DNA of 64,000 nucleotides from an uncultured Clostridia bacterium (GCA_945912145.1 CAMEBF010000001.1:434001-498000), one strand, 5' to 3'; shown: positions 17,617 to 27,272, counted from the first letter of the stretch. Notes: a model not told the origin generated them from the sequence alone. Made by a program: numbers and translations.

Positions 17617-18356
17617 CAACCTTCATAGTGAACGCGATGGAGAAACAGTCCCTGCGGCGGCGCCGTGATGCCTGCGTTCTCGCGTTCTCCCGAGAGAAGA
17701 ATGTGCGGAACAGCGTCCGCTTTGATTTTTCCCTCATTGACGCCAAGCAGCGTGCCGACCATAATGCGCACCATATTATATAGAAATCCGTCCGCTTCGA
17801 CCTTGAAAAGAATCGTATCACCTTTGCGTTCAACGGCGGCATTTTTCACGGTTCTGACCGTGCTTTCCACGCTGCTGCCCGACGCACAGAACGCCTTAAA
17901 ATCGTGCGTTCCGATATAGTCTTTCGCGGTTTTATCGAGAATTATTTCATCGAGCGGATAGCGATAATGATACATGGTATGAACAGAAAACGGATCACGC
18001 ACCGGAGCATTCCATATTCTGTAAACATATTCTTTGGAAGAACAGGAATAGCGCGAATGAAAATCAAGCGGCATCTCGCAGCAGTGAGTCACCGCGATAT
18101 CATAGGGCAGATTCGCGTTCATCGCCCTAACAACGGCGTCGCATGGAATTTCCTTTTCCGTCCGGAAATTGCAGAAAAACTCGTCGGCATGAACGCCGGC
18201 GTCAGTCCGGCTGCATCCGTAAACCGTATGATGATCGCCGAATATTTTGGATATGGCATTTTCAACCAGTCCCTGCACCGTGACGGCGTTGGACTGAATC
18301 TGCCAACCGTGATAAGCACTGCCGTTGAAGCACAACCGCAAACGTAAATTTCTCAT
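17613..18356 (-). CDS. truA: tRNA pseudouridine(38-40) synthase
   Basis: 247 residues. It converts uridines 38-40 in the tRNA anticodon stem-loop to pseudouridine. The catalytic Asp lies in GCSRTDAGVHA (about residues 48-58), and the start MRNLRLRLCFNGSAYHGWQ is characteristic. The first codon overlaps the ecfT stop (TGATG). Longer upstream reading would extend into ecfT and is rejected. The ecfA1-ecfA2-ecfT-truA order is conserved across Firmicutes. FYNMVRIMVGTLL near residue 200 is another family block. Confidence 0.95.
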   Translation of the reverse strand: MRNLRLRLCFNGSAYHGWQIQSNAVTVQGLVENAISKIFGDHHTVYGCSRTDAGVHADEFFCNFRTEKEIPCDAVVRAMNANLPYDIAVTHCCEMPLDFHSRYSCSSKEYVYRIWNAPVRDPFSVHTMYHYRYPLDEIILDKTAKDYIGTHDFKAFCASGSSVESTVRTVKNAAVERKGDTILFKVEADGFLYNMVRIMVGTLLGVNEGKIKADAVPHILLSGERENAGITAPPQGLFLHRVHYEGW

Positions 18357-19171
18357 CAGATGACCGCCCCGAAAAAGTGATTGAGCAAAATGATCGCTGC
18401 GAGCATCACGGCAACCCACAGGAACGCGACAAAATCGCGCCATGAAAATTTCATCGTCTTCATGCGGGTGCGATGATTGCTGCCGTTATAGCAGCGGCAT
18501 TCCATCGCGAACGCCAGCTCATACGCACGGCGGAAAGAATTGACAAAGAGCGGAATAAAAATCGGAATGAGCGCTTTGGCGCGTTTGAGGAGACTGCCGG
18601 TCTCAAGGTCGGCGCCTCTCGCCTTCTGCGCGTTCATGATCTTGTCGATTTCTTCAATGAGCGTCGGGATAAACCGCAGCGCGATCGTCATCATCATCGC
18701 AAGCGTATCGACCGGAACTTTCAGTTTTTTGAGCGGTGAAAGCAGTCTGTCGATGCCGTCGGTCAGAGCCGTCGGCGATGTCGTATACGTCAGAAGCGAA
18801 CTGATGAAAATCAGCGTGATAATGCGCACCGCCATAAAAATCGCCGTGTTCACACCGCCTGATGTGATTTTGATTTTCCACCACTCAAGCAAAACCTTGC
18901 CTTTTTCATTATAGAAAATCTGGAGAATCGACGTCAGGGCGATGAGCAGATAGATCATCTTGAGTCCTTTCAGGACGACCTTAAAAGAAATTTTCGAGAT
19001 CAGAATCGAAACAATCGAAAATATAAATATCAGCGCAAGCGAGAAGAAATTCTTACATACAAAAATCTCAATCAACGCGATAAATGTCACAATAAGCTTG
19101 GCGCGGGCATCGAGCTTATGAATAAAGGAATTTCCCGGGAAATACTGTCCGATCGTAATATCTTTAACCAT
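18356..19171 (-). CDS. ecfT: Energy-coupling factor transporter transmembrane protein EcfT
   Basis: 271 residues. Membrane scaffold joining the EcfA ATPases to interchangeable substrate-binding S components for vitamin and metal uptake (group II ECF). It has hydrophobic segments near 20-55, 60-80, 105-130 and 245-268. The two coupling-helix Ala-Arg-Gly motifs are expected in QKARGADLETG (about 195-205) and the neighbouring region. ATG at 19171 has GGAGGTG 6 nt upstream and overlaps the ecfA2 stop by 8 bases; the ATG three codons upstream lies inside the ribosome site. No S component is encoded nearby. Confidence 0.94.
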   Translation of the reverse strand: MVKDITIGQYFPGNSFIHKLDARAKLIVTFIALIEIFVCKNFFSLALIFIFSIVSILISKISFKVVLKGLKMIYLLIALTSILQIFYNEKGKVLLEWWKIKITSGGVNTAIFMAVRIITLIFISSLLTYTTSPTALTDGIDRLLSPLKKLKVPVDTLAMMMTIALRFIPTLIEEIDKIMNAQKARGADLETGSLLKRAKALIPIFIPLFVNSFRRAYELAFAMECRCYNGSNHRTRMKTMKFSWRDFVAFLWVAVMLAAIILLNHFFGAVI

Positions 19172-20033
19172 CGGCGGCACCTCCTTTATGAAGATACCGC
19201 AGAATCTCGGTTTTTGCCTGCTCTACCGTATAAGTCAGCGGATTAACGCCGTAACCAAGCTGATTGAGTCTTGTAAAAATACCCGTGAGTTGGGGAATAT
19301 TCAGCCCCATATTCTGTAATTCTTCCGCATGTGAAAACACTTCGTCTACCGTTCCCATGCGGGCAATCTTCCCGTGATTGAGAACAAGGATGCGTTCCGC
19401 AAGAGACGCGACGTCCTCCATGCTGTGCGAAACGATGATGACCGTGCTGCCCGTCTGACGCCGGTAATTCTCGATCATTTCGAGAATTTTACGACGGCCT
19501 CTCGGGTCGAGTCCGGCTGCCGGTTCGTCCATAATCAGCACTTCCGGCTCCATCGCCATTACGCCGGCGATCGCCACACGACGTTTTTCACCGCCGGAAA
19601 GGTCGAACGGTGATTTTTCGAGCATCGGCTCTGTCAGCCCCACAAAGGCGGCGGCACGGCGAACCCGGGCGTCGATTTCTTCTTTGCTCAGTCCCATATT
19701 GCCGGGACCGAACGCGATATCTTTATAAACCGTAGATTCAAATAACTGATATTCGGGATACTGAAAGCAAAGCCCGACTTTGAATCTCGCGTCGCGCGCC
19801 GTTTCCTTGGTTTCGTTGATGTCTTTTCCGTATAGAAGAATCTGACCGGAAGTCGGCTTGAGCAGCGCGTTAAAATGCTGAATGAGCGTCGATTTGCCCG
19901 AACCGGTATGGCCGATGATCGCGAGCAGCTCGCCTTTTTCAACGGAAAAACTGATATGCTCGAGCGCCGTAATCTGAAACGGCGTGCCGACAGAATATTG
20001 ATACGATACATCGCGTGCTTCGAGGACTGTCAC
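19164..20033 (-). CDS. ecfA2: Energy-coupling factor transporter ATPase EcfA2
   Basis: 289 residues. ABC ATPase with Walker A GHTGSGKST (about 41-49), Q-loop CFQYPEYQLF, signature LSGGEKRRVAIAG, Walker B VLIMDEPAAGLDP and switch His in VIIVSHSMEDVA. It uses a GTG start overlapping the ecfA1 stop (GTGA), with GGAGGTG 7 nt upstream. It pairs with EcfA1 to power the ECF transporter. Confidence 0.95.
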   Translation of the reverse strand: MTVLEARDVSYQYSVGTPFQITALEHISFSVEKGELLAIIGHTGSGKSTLIQHFNALLKPTSGQILLYGKDINETKETARDARFKVGLCFQYPEYQLFESTVYKDIAFGPGNMGLSKEEIDARVRRAAAFVGLTEPMLEKSPFDLSGGEKRRVAIAGVMAMEPEVLIMDEPAAGLDPRGRRKILEMIENYRRQTGSTVIIVSHSMEDVASLAERILVLNHGKIARMGTVDEVFSHAEELQNMGLNIPQLTGIFTRLNQLGYGVNPLTYTVEQAKTEILRYLHKGGAADG

Positions 20034-20896
20034 AGGACGCCACCTCCCGAAACACAGCGCTGAAACGCTTCTACAAATTCGTCGGGCGTCAGAATGTCCG
20101 ACGGCATATTCACGCCGCTTCGCTTTAAAGCGTGCGCGAGCTTGGCACAGTCGGGCAATTCCAGTCCTGCTTTTTCGATCGTTTCCTCTTCGGCAAAAAC
20201 CTGACGCGGCGTACCGTCTAAGACAATGCGACCGGAATCCATGACGATCACGCGATCCGCCTTGACGGCTTCGTCCATATAATGCGTAATGAGCACGATC
20301 GTCACACCAAGTTCCTTATTCAGCCTCTGCATGGCTTTCATGACTTCTTCACGGCCTTTCGGGTCGAGCATCGCCGTCGGCTCATCAAGAATGATACATT
20401 CGGTCTGCATCGCCATGATACCGGCGATCGCAACGCGCTGTTTCTGTCCGCCTGAAAGCTTATGCGGCTCGTGAAAACGGTATTCGTACATACCGACCGA
20501 TTTCAGCGCGTCGTCAACACGCCTGCGGATTTCTTTCGGCTCGATTCCGAGATTTTCGGGACCGAACGCCACATCCTCCTCAACGATCGTCGCAACGATC
20601 TGATTGTCGGGATTCTGAAAGACGACGCCGACGGTCTGCCGGATCTCATATTCGAGACTTTCGTCCGACGTGTCCATACCGTTGACAAAGATTTTGCCGG
20701 ATTCCGGCGCAAGAATCGCGTTCGCAAGCTTGGCAAGCGTCGATTTGCCTGATCCGTTATGCCCGAGCACCGCCACAAACTCTCCTTTTCTGATGTCGAG
20801 ATCAATATTTTTGATCGCCAGAGGGAGCGGCGTGTCGGTATCGGATTCATAGCGGTAGGAAACGTCGTTGAATTTTATGAGTGAATCATTTTCCAT
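20030..20896 (-). CDS. ecfA1: Energy-coupling factor transporter ATPase EcfA1
   Basis: 288 residues. Walker A GHNGSGKSTLAKL (about 43-55), Q-loop VFQNPDNQIVA, signature LSGGQKQRVAIAG, Walker B CIILDEPTAMLDP and switch VLITHYMDEAV. First of three tightly coupled ecf genes. The 18 bp before it and the methyltransferase upstream on the same strand suggest the operon may begin further up. Assignment as A1 rests on gene order. Confidence 0.95.
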   Translation of the reverse strand: MENDSLIKFNDVSYRYESDTDTPLPLAIKNIDLDIRKGEFVAVLGHNGSGKSTLAKLANAILAPESGKIFVNGMDTSDESLEYEIRQTVGVVFQNPDNQIVATIVEEDVAFGPENLGIEPKEIRRRVDDALKSVGMYEYRFHEPHKLSGGQKQRVAIAGIMAMQTECIILDEPTAMLDPKGREEVMKAMQRLNKELGVTIVLITHYMDEAVKADRVIVMDSGRIVLDGTPRQVFAEEETIEKAGLELPDCAKLAHALKRSGVNMPSDILTPDEFVEAFQRCVSGGGVL

Positions 20897-20914
20897 GAAT
20901 TTTTTCCTTAGAAA

Positions 20915-21778
20915 TTATTTTTGCCAGATTGCGGTGGAACCGCAGGGCAGACACAGTCCCGAGGACGAGACGGGAAGCCCAAGCTCGTCGGCCGAGACAC
21001 TGCCGCCGAAAGACGGCTTGATCAGCGCGCCTAAAATATATTGCATAACTGCCGGAGAAAGACCGGTCGTATAGGAATTGAGAAGGAACAACAGCGAATC
21101 TTCCGTCAGCAGCTCCCGACAGAGCGACACCAGATGATAGACTTCGTCTTCGAGCTTCCAGACTTCGCCTCCGGGGCCTCGTCCATATGAAGGCGGATCC
21201 ATGATGATAATATCATAATGATTACCGCGTCGGATCTCCCGTTCGACGAATTTGATGCAGTCGTCCACCAGCCAGCGGACGGGATTGCCCAGGACGCCGG
21301 AGGACTGCGCGTTCTCTTTCGCCCAGAGCACCATGCCTTTGGAAGCATCCACGTGCGTGACAGCTGCGCCGGCTTTGAGAGCCGAGACCGTCGCGCCGCC
21401 TGTGTAAGCAAAGAGATTCAGAACCTTGACTTTCCTGTTCTGCTTGCGGATCACATCGGCGACGAAATCCCAGTTGACCGCCTGCTCGGGGAAAAGTCCC
21501 GTGTGTTTAAAACCCATCGTTTTGATATGGAACGTCAGTTCGCCATAATCGATCGTCCATCGATCGGGAATCGGACGGTAGATTTCCCACTTGCCGCCGC
21601 CGGTTGCCGAACGGAAATAGCGGGCGTCCGCCGATTTCCAGAGAGGATTGCGCTTCGGCGTATTCCAGATCACCTGCGGATCGGGGCGGATCAGCGTCAC
21701 ATTTCCCCATTTCTCCAGACGTTCGCCGTCTGAGCAGTCGATCAGTTCATAATCATGCCATCGGTCGGAAATTCGCAT
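20915..21778 (-). CDS. Class I SAM-dependent methyltransferase (RlmI/RlmK-like C-terminal domain type)
   Basis: 287 residues. The SAM-binding motif is VLNLFAYTGGATVSALKAGA (about 119-138). The second acidic strand is THVDASKGMVLWAKENA, and the catalytic motif DIIIMDPPSYGRGPGG resembles the DPPxF/Y loop of rRNA cytosine methyltransferases RlmI/RlmK. No PUA domain is present. The start has AAAGG 13 nt away and the gene begins 3 bp after glmM. An rRNA base is the likely target but is not determined. Confidence 0.82.
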   Translation of the reverse strand: MRISDRWHDYELIDCSDGERLEKWGNVTLIRPDPQVIWNTPKRNPLWKSADARYFRSATGGGKWEIYRPIPDRWTIDYGELTFHIKTMGFKHTGLFPEQAVNWDFVADVIRKQNRKVKVLNLFAYTGGATVSALKAGAAVTHVDASKGMVLWAKENAQSSGVLGNPVRWLVDDCIKFVEREIRRGNHYDIIIMDPPSYGRGPGGEVWKLEDEVYHLVSLCRELLTEDSLLFLLNSYTTGLSPAVMQYILGALIKPSFGGSVSADELGLPVSSSGLCLPCGSTAIWQK

Positions 21779-21781
21779 CGT

Positions 21782-23131
21782 TTAAATAAGCCTTTCTGCC
21801 ACAATCTGGGCAATGGTATTGCCGAGACGTTCGATCTGTTCTTCGTCACGTCCCTCAAGCATCACGCGGACAAGCGGCTCCGTTCCGGAAGCACGGACGA
21901 GCACGCGGCCACTCTTACCGAGCTCCTTTTCGGCGGCTTCAATCGCCAGCTTAATGTCTTCATCTTCGGCAAGACGGTGTTTACCGAATGCCGAAACCTT
22001 GACATTTTTGAGCACCTGCGGAAAAATCTCGATCTCGGAAGCAAGTTCAGCAAGCGATTTTCCCGTATCGCGGATAATATTGAGAATCTGCACGGCGGAA
22101 AGCTGTCCGTCGCCGGTTGTCGCATAGTCAAGGAAAATAATATGTCCCGACTGTTCGCCGCCGATGTGGTAGCCCTTTTCAAGCATACGCTCCAAAACAT
22201 AGCGGTCGCCGACCTTTGTTTTTTCGCAGTTGATGCCGTTCTGATCGCAGAATTCAAACAGCCCCATATTGCTCATAACCGTCGCAACCAGCGTATTGCC
22301 GTTGAGTTTATTTTTCTTTTTGAGATATTTTGCAGCGATCGCCATCAGTTTATCGCCGTCTACCAAATCGCCGTTCTGATCGACGGCAAGTAAGCGGTCG
22401 GCGTCGCCGTCAAAGGCGAAGCCTAAATCAAAGCCGTGTTCTTTGACAAACGCCGAAAGGCTTTCGATATGCGTCGAACCGCAGTTGTCGTTGATATTGG
22501 TGCCGTCGGGATTCGCATGAATGACAACGCATTCCGCGCCGAGCTGCTTAAACAGCGTATTGGCGGTCACGCTTGCCGAACCGTTGGCACAGTCCAGTGC
22601 GATGCGCATTCCGTAAAACTGACGGTCTGCGGTCGAGGCGATATGATTGATATAATCGCGGACGGCGTTCTGCGCAAGTGTCACCTTACCCACTTCGCCG
22701 CCGATGACAACGGGAGGCACACGCACTTCGTCAAGAATGATCGCTTCAATCTCTTCCTCCATCGCGTCAGGCAGCTTGTAGCCCGTGGACTGGAAAATTT
22801 TAATGCCGTTATATTCGCAGGGGTTGTGCGACGCAGAGATCATAACGCCGGCATCATAGCCGTATTCCCGGACGAGAAACGCGACGGCCGGAGTCGGCAC
22901 CACACCGAGCATCAACACATCCGCGCCGACGGAGCAAAGTCCAGACGCTAAGGCATAGGACAGCATATCCGCCGATTTTCTCGTATCCGTACCGATCAGT
23001 ACCTTCGGTTTATACGCCGTGTTTTCGGCAAGCACCATAGCCGTCGCCCGACCGATCTTCATGGCAAGTTCACTTGTAATCTCCGTATTGGCAACACCGC
23101 GTGCGCCGTCTGTTCCGAACAGTCTTCCCAT
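21782..23131 (-). CDS. glmM: Phosphoglucosamine mutase
   Basis: 449 residues, standard length. It converts glucosamine-6-phosphate to glucosamine-1-phosphate for UDP-GlcNAc and peptidoglycan. The phosphoserine loop is MISASHNPCEYNGIKIF (about 98-114), the metal loop AFDGDADRLLAVD (about 238-250), the sugar loop GGEQSGHIIF, and the phosphate-binding VRASGTEPLVRVM near the end. ATG at 23131 with GGAGGGATTTT upstream gives the canonical MGRLFGTDGARG. Upstream in-frame codons overlap the ruvB end and are rejected. Confidence 0.97.
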   Translation of the reverse strand: MGRLFGTDGARGVANTEITSELAMKIGRATAMVLAENTAYKPKVLIGTDTRKSADMLSYALASGLCSVGADVLMLGVVPTPAVAFLVREYGYDAGVMISASHNPCEYNGIKIFQSTGYKLPDAMEEEIEAIILDEVRVPPVVIGGEVGKVTLAQNAVRDYINHIASTADRQFYGMRIALDCANGSASVTANTLFKQLGAECVVIHANPDGTNINDNCGSTHIESLSAFVKEHGFDLGFAFDGDADRLLAVDQNGDLVDGDKLMAIAAKYLKKKNKLNGNTLVATVMSNMGLFEFCDQNGINCEKTKVGDRYVLERMLEKGYHIGGEQSGHIIFLDYATTGDGQLSAVQILNIIRDTGKSLAELASEIEIFPQVLKNVKVSAFGKHRLAEDEDIKLAIEAAEKELGKSGRVLVRASGTEPLVRVMLEGRDEEQIERLGNTIAQIVAERLI

Positions 23132-23183
23132 AAAATCCCTCCGTAAAATTCTGTAATAGATATGGTATGATAATGATTTGAAC

Positions 23184-24209
23184 TCAATATAAATTCTGCT
23201 GACCTTTGCGCGCAATGCCGAGATGATCATACCCGGCGTTTGTCACAACGCGCCCTCTCGGCGTTCTGCCGAGGAAACCGATCTGCATCAGGTACGGCTC
23301 ATAGACGTCTTCAATCGTGACGGCCTCTTCACCGATCGCCGCAGCAATCGTCTCAAGCCCGACGGGGCCGCCGTTATAATTGTTGATCATCGTCGTCAAA
23401 AGCAGTCGGTCGATATTGTCAAGCCCCAATTCGTCGATTTCCATTCGCGCCAAAGCAAGACGCGCGTCCTGCTCCGTGATCGTGCCGCTGCCAACGACCT
23501 GCGCAAAATCACGGGTCCGCTTGAGCAGACGGTTGGCGATTCGCGGTGTTCCGCGGGAACGAGACGCGATCTCAAGCGCGCCATCCTCATCAATGGCAAT
23601 ACCGAGAATCCCGGCGTTGCGCTTGACGATCTGCGCGAGTTCATACGGCGTATACAACTCAAGACGCAGCACCACGCCGAAACGGTCACGCAAGGGCGCG
23701 GTCAACTGACCGGCACGTGTTGTCGCACCGACAAGCGTAAAACGCTTTAAGTCCAGCCGAATACTTCTTGCCGACGGACCTTTACCGATGATGATATCGA
23801 TCGCGCTATCCTCCATCGCAGGATAGAGAACTTCTTCGACGCTTCGGGAAAGACGATGAATTTCATCAATAAAGAGCACATCGCCGTCGTTGAGATTCGT
23901 CAGCAGAGCGGCAAGATCGCCGGGCTTTTCGATGGCGGGACCCGACGTGATGCGGATCTGCACGCCCATCTGATTGGCAATAATGCCTGCAAGCGTCGTT
24001 TTGCCGAGTCCGGGCGGACCGTAAAGCAGAACATGATCAAGCGGCTCGCTTCTGCCGATTGCGGCGTCCATATAGATTTTTAAATTTTCTTTGACTTTTT
24101 CCTGACCGATGTATTCATCAAGCGTTTTCGGACGAAGCGAAAGCTCCACATCGGAATCCGCCGCGGAAAAATCGGGAGACATCATCCGGTAATCCTGATT
24201 TTCAGCCAT
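23184..24209 (-). CDS. ruvB: Holliday junction branch migration DNA helicase RuvB
   Basis: 341 residues. AAA+ motor with Walker [13 protein letters not shown] (about 60-71), Walker [25 protein letters not shown], sensor 1 LVGATTRAG and the arginine finger in LRDRFG. The C-terminal winged-helix ends [10 protein letters not shown]. It works with RuvA tetramers and RuvC. Here the order is ruvC-ruvA-ruvB on the minus strand with short gaps (15 and 18 bp), so they form one operon. Confidence 0.97.
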   Translation of the reverse strand: MAENQDYRMMSPDFSAADSDVELSLRPKTLDEYIGQEKVKENLKIYMDAAIGRSEPLDHVLLYGPPGLGKTTLAGIIANQMGVQIRITSGPAIEKPGDLAALLTNLNDGDVLFIDEIHRLSRSVEEVLYPAMEDSAIDIIIGKGPSARSIRLDLKRFTLVGATTRAGQLTAPLRDRFGVVLRLELYTPYELAQIVKRNAGILGIAIDEDGALEIASRSRGTPRIANRLLKRTRDFAQVVGSGTITEQDARLALARMEIDELGLDNIDRLLLTTMINNYNGGPVGLETIAAAIGEEAVTIEDVYEPYLMQIGFLGRTPRGRVVTNAGYDHLGIARKGQQNLY

Positions 24210-24227
24210 GACGCGACCGTCCTTTCG

Positions 24228-24830
24228 TTAAAAATTCTTGGCAAGTAACGCCAGGGCTTTTTTGATCATATCCTCGACCGGCATCGCGGGATCGAATCCG
24301 CGGACGGCCTTAGCGGCTTCCGACTGCGTATAGCCCAAAAACTGCAACGCGCTGACCGCTTCGGCGACATTCGACGAAAACTCACCGGACACAGCATCAT
24401 CAGGCGAAAACGCTACATCGTCTGTTGATACGGTAAGCTTCCCCTTGAGCTCAAGGATCATACGCTGCGCGATCTTCGGACCGACACCCTGCGCACGGGT
24501 GACTGCCTTTACATCATTCGCGGAAACAGCCAATGCGAGCTGCTCCGGCGTCATTTCGGAGAGAACCGCCAATGCCGCTTTCGGACCGACGCCCGATATA
24601 GCGATCAGCAGCTTGAAGCATTCTAACTCCTGCTGATCATAAAAAGCGAAAAGTTCAAGCGCGTCTTCACGAACGGCAAGATGGGTATAAACCGTCACCT
24701 GACTGCCGACGGAGCCGACTTTTTTTAACGTATTCAATGATGCGCTGCACCGGAAGCCGACGCCGCCGCATTCGACGGCAAGACCGGTCGCGTCCGTCAT
24801 CAGTATTGTTCCCGTAAGAGAATAAAACAT
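24228..24830 (-). CDS. ruvA: Holliday junction branch migration protein RuvA
   Basis: 200 residues, family length. Domain I (OB fold) starts MFYSLTGTILMTDATGLAVECGGVG. The two helix-hairpin-helix motifs are in LLIAISGVGPKAALAVLS (about 71-88) and RAQGVGPKIAQRMILELKGKL (about 107-127). The last 50 residues (EAVSALQFLGYTQSEAAKAV) form domain III that contacts RuvB. AAAGGA lies 7 nt before the ATG. Confidence 0.96.
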   Translation of the reverse strand: MFYSLTGTILMTDATGLAVECGGVGFRCSASLNTLKKVGSVGSQVTVYTHLAVREDALELFAFYDQQELECFKLLIAISGVGPKAALAVLSEMTPEQLALAVSANDVKAVTRAQGVGPKIAQRMILELKGKLTVSTDDVAFSPDDAVSGEFSSNVAEAVSALQFLGYTQSEAAKAVRGFDPAMPVEDMIKKALALLAKNF

Positions 24831-24845
24831 AAGAGAATCCTTTCT

Positions 24846-25340
24846 TTAAAAACGCAGCGCGCCGAGTGCGGAACCGCTTGCATGAGCATGACAGATCGCC
24901 ATCGCCAGCGCGTCCGCCGTATCGTCGGGCTTCGGGACTTTTTCGAGATTCAGGAGAATCCGTGTCATCTCCTGCACCTGCTTTTTCTCAGCACGTCCGT
25001 AACCGACGACGCTCTGCTTGACCTGAAGCGGTGTATACTCAAAAATCGGGACGTTCTGTTGACGCGCCGACAGCAAAATCACACCTCTTGCCTGTGCGAC
25101 ATCGATCGCCGTTTTGGCGTTCGTATTGAAAAACAGCTTTTCTATCGCCATTGCGTCGGGCTTATGCGCCGCGATCAGATCGGACAACTGCGTGTAGATT
25201 TGCAGCAGTCTGTCGTTAAAATCGGTATGCGCTTCGGTCGTTACTGCGCCGTAGTCTATCACGCTGAAATGATTGCCGCGATAGTCAATCACACCGTAGC
25301 CGACAATGGCATACCCGGGATCAATCCCCAAAATTACCAA
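24846..25340 (-). CDS. ruvC: Crossover junction endodeoxyribonuclease RuvC
   Basis: 164 residues from the TTG at 25340, giving MVILGIDPGYAIVGYG with the first catalytic Asp. Further acidic residues are in AIEKLFF (Glu, about 65) and the C-terminal KPDDTADALAMAICH. A promoter with its -10 at 25374-25379 lies just upstream, so longer readings that begin before it cannot be correct. A GTG at 25352 is the alternative start. It resolves Holliday junctions handled by RuvAB. Confidence 0.92.
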   Translation of the reverse strand: MVILGIDPGYAIVGYGVIDYRGNHFSVIDYGAVTTEAHTDFNDRLLQIYTQLSDLIAAHKPDAMAIEKLFFNTNAKTAIDVAQARGVILLSARQQNVPIFEYTPLQVKQSVVGYGRAEKKQVQEMTRILLNLEKVPKPDDTADALAMAICHAHASGSALGALRF

Positions 25341-25373
25341 GGCAAACTTCACCAACTTATCATAATTCAATTT

Positions 25374-25402
25374 AGTATAGCACAAAACATAAGAATTGGC
25401 AA
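25374..25402 (-). promoter_or_regulatory. Promoter of the ruvCAB operon
   Basis: TTGCCA (25397-25402), 17-bp spacer, TATACT (25374-25379) on the minus strand. The expected start is about 25 nt before the ruvC codon. I see no clear LexA/DinR box overlapping it. Confidence 0.8.
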
Positions 25403-25455
25403 GGTTCATTCCCATTATTTTATAAGTTTTTTGCGAATAAATTTTCAGAAACTAT

Positions 25456-25484
25456 TTGCTATTTGTTTTCTTTTATGTTATGAT
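25456..25484 (+). promoter_or_regulatory. Promoter for the Eis-like acetyltransferase
   Basis: TTGCTA, 17-bp spacer, TATGAT (25479-25484), 30 bp before the ATG. Divergent from the ruv promoter. Confidence 0.7.
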
Positions 25485-25514
25485 AAAGAAAAATAAACGC
25501 AAAGGAAGTTTTTC

Positions 25515-26678
25515 ATGTCGGAATATATCCATATTAACCACGGCGACAACGCCAGACGTGACGAGCTGATGGAAATGCTCGACCTCACGTTCGGCTTTGA
25601 AAAAAAAGAAGAGCAATTCGAGAATCTGCTCCCGAAGCTCTATAAAGAAGAATATAAACCTGCCGAAAACAACGTCGTCCTCGACGTCAACGGCGAGATG
25701 CGCGCCGCCATCGGGCTTTATTACAACACGCTGACCGTCTGCGGCGAAACGCTCAAAGCGGGAGGCATCGGCAATGTTGCCTGTCACCCCGATCATCGCG
25801 AAAAGGGTTATATGCGGTTCTGCATGGCGTACGCGCTTGACGAGATGAAACAGAACATGACGGACATTTCCTATCTGTGCGGAGCACGTCAGCGGTATGA
25901 GCGCTACTCCTATGAGCCGGCAGGAGAACGCTACGAATTCTCCTACAACCAAAGCAATGTCAGACGTCGCCTCGGCGCGGATAAAAAATCGAAATTCAGG
26001 GGTGTCCGCATTCAGCGCACTGATAAGGAGCTTCTCAAGGCGATTGCCGATATTTACAATAACCGCGATTTCAAGGCGGAACGTCCGCTTGAAAGTATGT
26101 ATGACATTCTTCTCACTTGGCGGTGCGAACCGTATGCCGCTCTGGACGGCAACGATTTCAAAGGCTGGTTTGTACTCAATCTTGACCATACCGCTGTCAG
26201 CGAGATCGGTTACGCCGACGCCGGTGACATTGAGGAAATCGCCATCTGTGCGCTCGAGACTTCGGGCAGCTCCGGGGTGAAAATCTCGGCTCCGGCGTTC
26301 GATGCACCGCTTGTCAATTATCTGTCGGTCGCCTGCGAATACTACAGCCGGAGTCATCCCGATCAGTACACCGTTTTCTGCTACGAAAATGTCATCCGCG
26401 CTTTTCTGAAGCTCAAAAGCACCTATCAGCCGCTGACAGACGGCGAATGTGTCTTACTGATTGAGGGCGTCAAACTGCCGGAACAGATCAAAATTACGGT
26501 CCAAGATAATCAGGTCAGCGTCGAGGAAACCGACGAAAAGCCCGATCTTGCGCTGACGCACACCGAAGCGATGCGGCTGATCGGAAGTCTGCATTCCGAA
26601 AAACGCAAGGAACTCAAGCCCGAATGCGCCGCATGGTTCCCGTTGCCGCTCTACACGTATTCGCAGGATAACGTATAA
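25515..26678 (+). CDS. GNAT acetyltransferase of the Eis-like type with SCP2-like C-terminus
   Basis: 387 residues. The N-terminal GNAT half has AGGIGNVACHPDHREKGYMRFCMAYAL (about 77-103), the acetyl-CoA P-loop in the degenerate form used by Eis-type enzymes. A second, divergent GNAT-like middle domain follows (about 160-285). The last 100 residues (LKSTYQPLTDGECVLLIEGV to the end) resemble a sterol-carrier-protein-2-like fold. Eis relatives acetylate amines, including aminoglycosides, but substrates vary widely. Monocistronic, between its own promoter and terminator. AAGGAAG lies 7 nt upstream of ATG. Confidence 0.83.
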   Translation: MSEYIHINHGDNARRDELMEMLDLTFGFEKKEEQFENLLPKLYKEEYKPAENNVVLDVNGEMRAAIGLYYNTLTVCGETLKAGGIGNVACHPDHREKGYMRFCMAYALDEMKQNMTDISYLCGARQRYERYSYEPAGERYEFSYNQSNVRRRLGADKKSKFRGVRIQRTDKELLKAIADIYNNRDFKAERPLESMYDILLTWRCEPYAALDGNDFKGWFVLNLDHTAVSEIGYADAGDIEEIAICALETSGSSGVKISAPAFDAPLVNYLSVACEYYSRSHPDQYTVFCYENVIRAFLKLKSTYQPLTDGECVLLIEGVKLPEQIKITVQDNQVSVEETDEKPDLALTHTEAMRLIGSLHSEKRKELKPECAAWFPLPLYTYSQDNV

Positions 26679-26694
26679 CCCTTATCATACAGCA

Positions 26695-26728
26695 AACCGC
26701 CGGACGCTCATATCCGGCGGTTCTTTTT
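26695..26728 (+). terminator. Terminator of the Eis-like gene
   Basis: AACCGCCGGA pairs with TCCGGCGGTT around CGCTCATA, followed by CTTTTT. It abuts the stop of the convergent nitroreductase. Confidence 0.9.
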
Positions 26729-27249
26729 CAGGGAACGTAATTGATTTTGCCTTTATTCACACGGTCAGTCGGAATGTCGCCGTCAGCGTACCCGAACGCA
26801 CCGCAGCCGTAACAGACGTGATCTTCGGGAATGCCGAATGAAGTCAGAATGCTTCTGACCTCCGGGTCGTTGCAGCAGTCTTTCAACTGGTTAATCCAGA
26901 CAGAACCTACATTTTCTGCGTGTGCCGCTAAAAACATATTTTCCAGAACGCAGGCGGTATCGGCAATTCCGTGACGATAATCCGCGGGAACGGTCACGAT
27001 AACCAGAACAGGCGCGCCGTAAAACTTATGATAATCCGGACGGTCAAGGGCTTTCGCGATCGCTTTGCGAAGCGATTCCAATTTTTCGGGATGACGCACG
27101 ACGGTCAGAAGCCACGGCTGTGTATTCATCGCGCTGGGCGCATACAGACCGGCTGTCAAAATTTCCTCGAGAATATCATCTGGTACAGGGCTGTCCGCAA
27201 ATTTTCTGACGCTCCGCCTCGTTATAATATTGTAAAATACTTCATTCAT
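26728..27249 (-). CDS. Nitroreductase family protein
   Basis: 173 residues. FMN-binding nitroreductase fold: ITRRSVRKFADSPVPDD (about 9-25) carries the Arg-Arg-Ser phosphate contacts, and LYAPSAMNTQPWLLTVV (about 35-51) the flavin site. GSVWINQLKDCC and GYADGDIPTDR complete it. AAGGAGG is about 7 nt before the ATG. Members reduce nitro, quinone or flavin substrates with NAD(P)H. Its promoter spacer holds an element nearly identical to that of the epimerase gene at 8.9 kb, hinting at a shared redox-linked regulator. Confidence 0.88.
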   Translation of the reverse strand: MNEVFYNIITRRSVRKFADSPVPDDILEEILTAGLYAPSAMNTQPWLLTVVRHPEKLESLRKAIAKALDRPDYHKFYGAPVLVIVTVPADYRHGIADTACVLENMFLAAHAENVGSVWINQLKDCCNDPEVRSILTSFGIPEDHVCYGCGAFGYADGDIPTDRVNKGKINYVP

Positions 27250-27272
27250 ATGATTTGCCTCCTTGTTTGTTT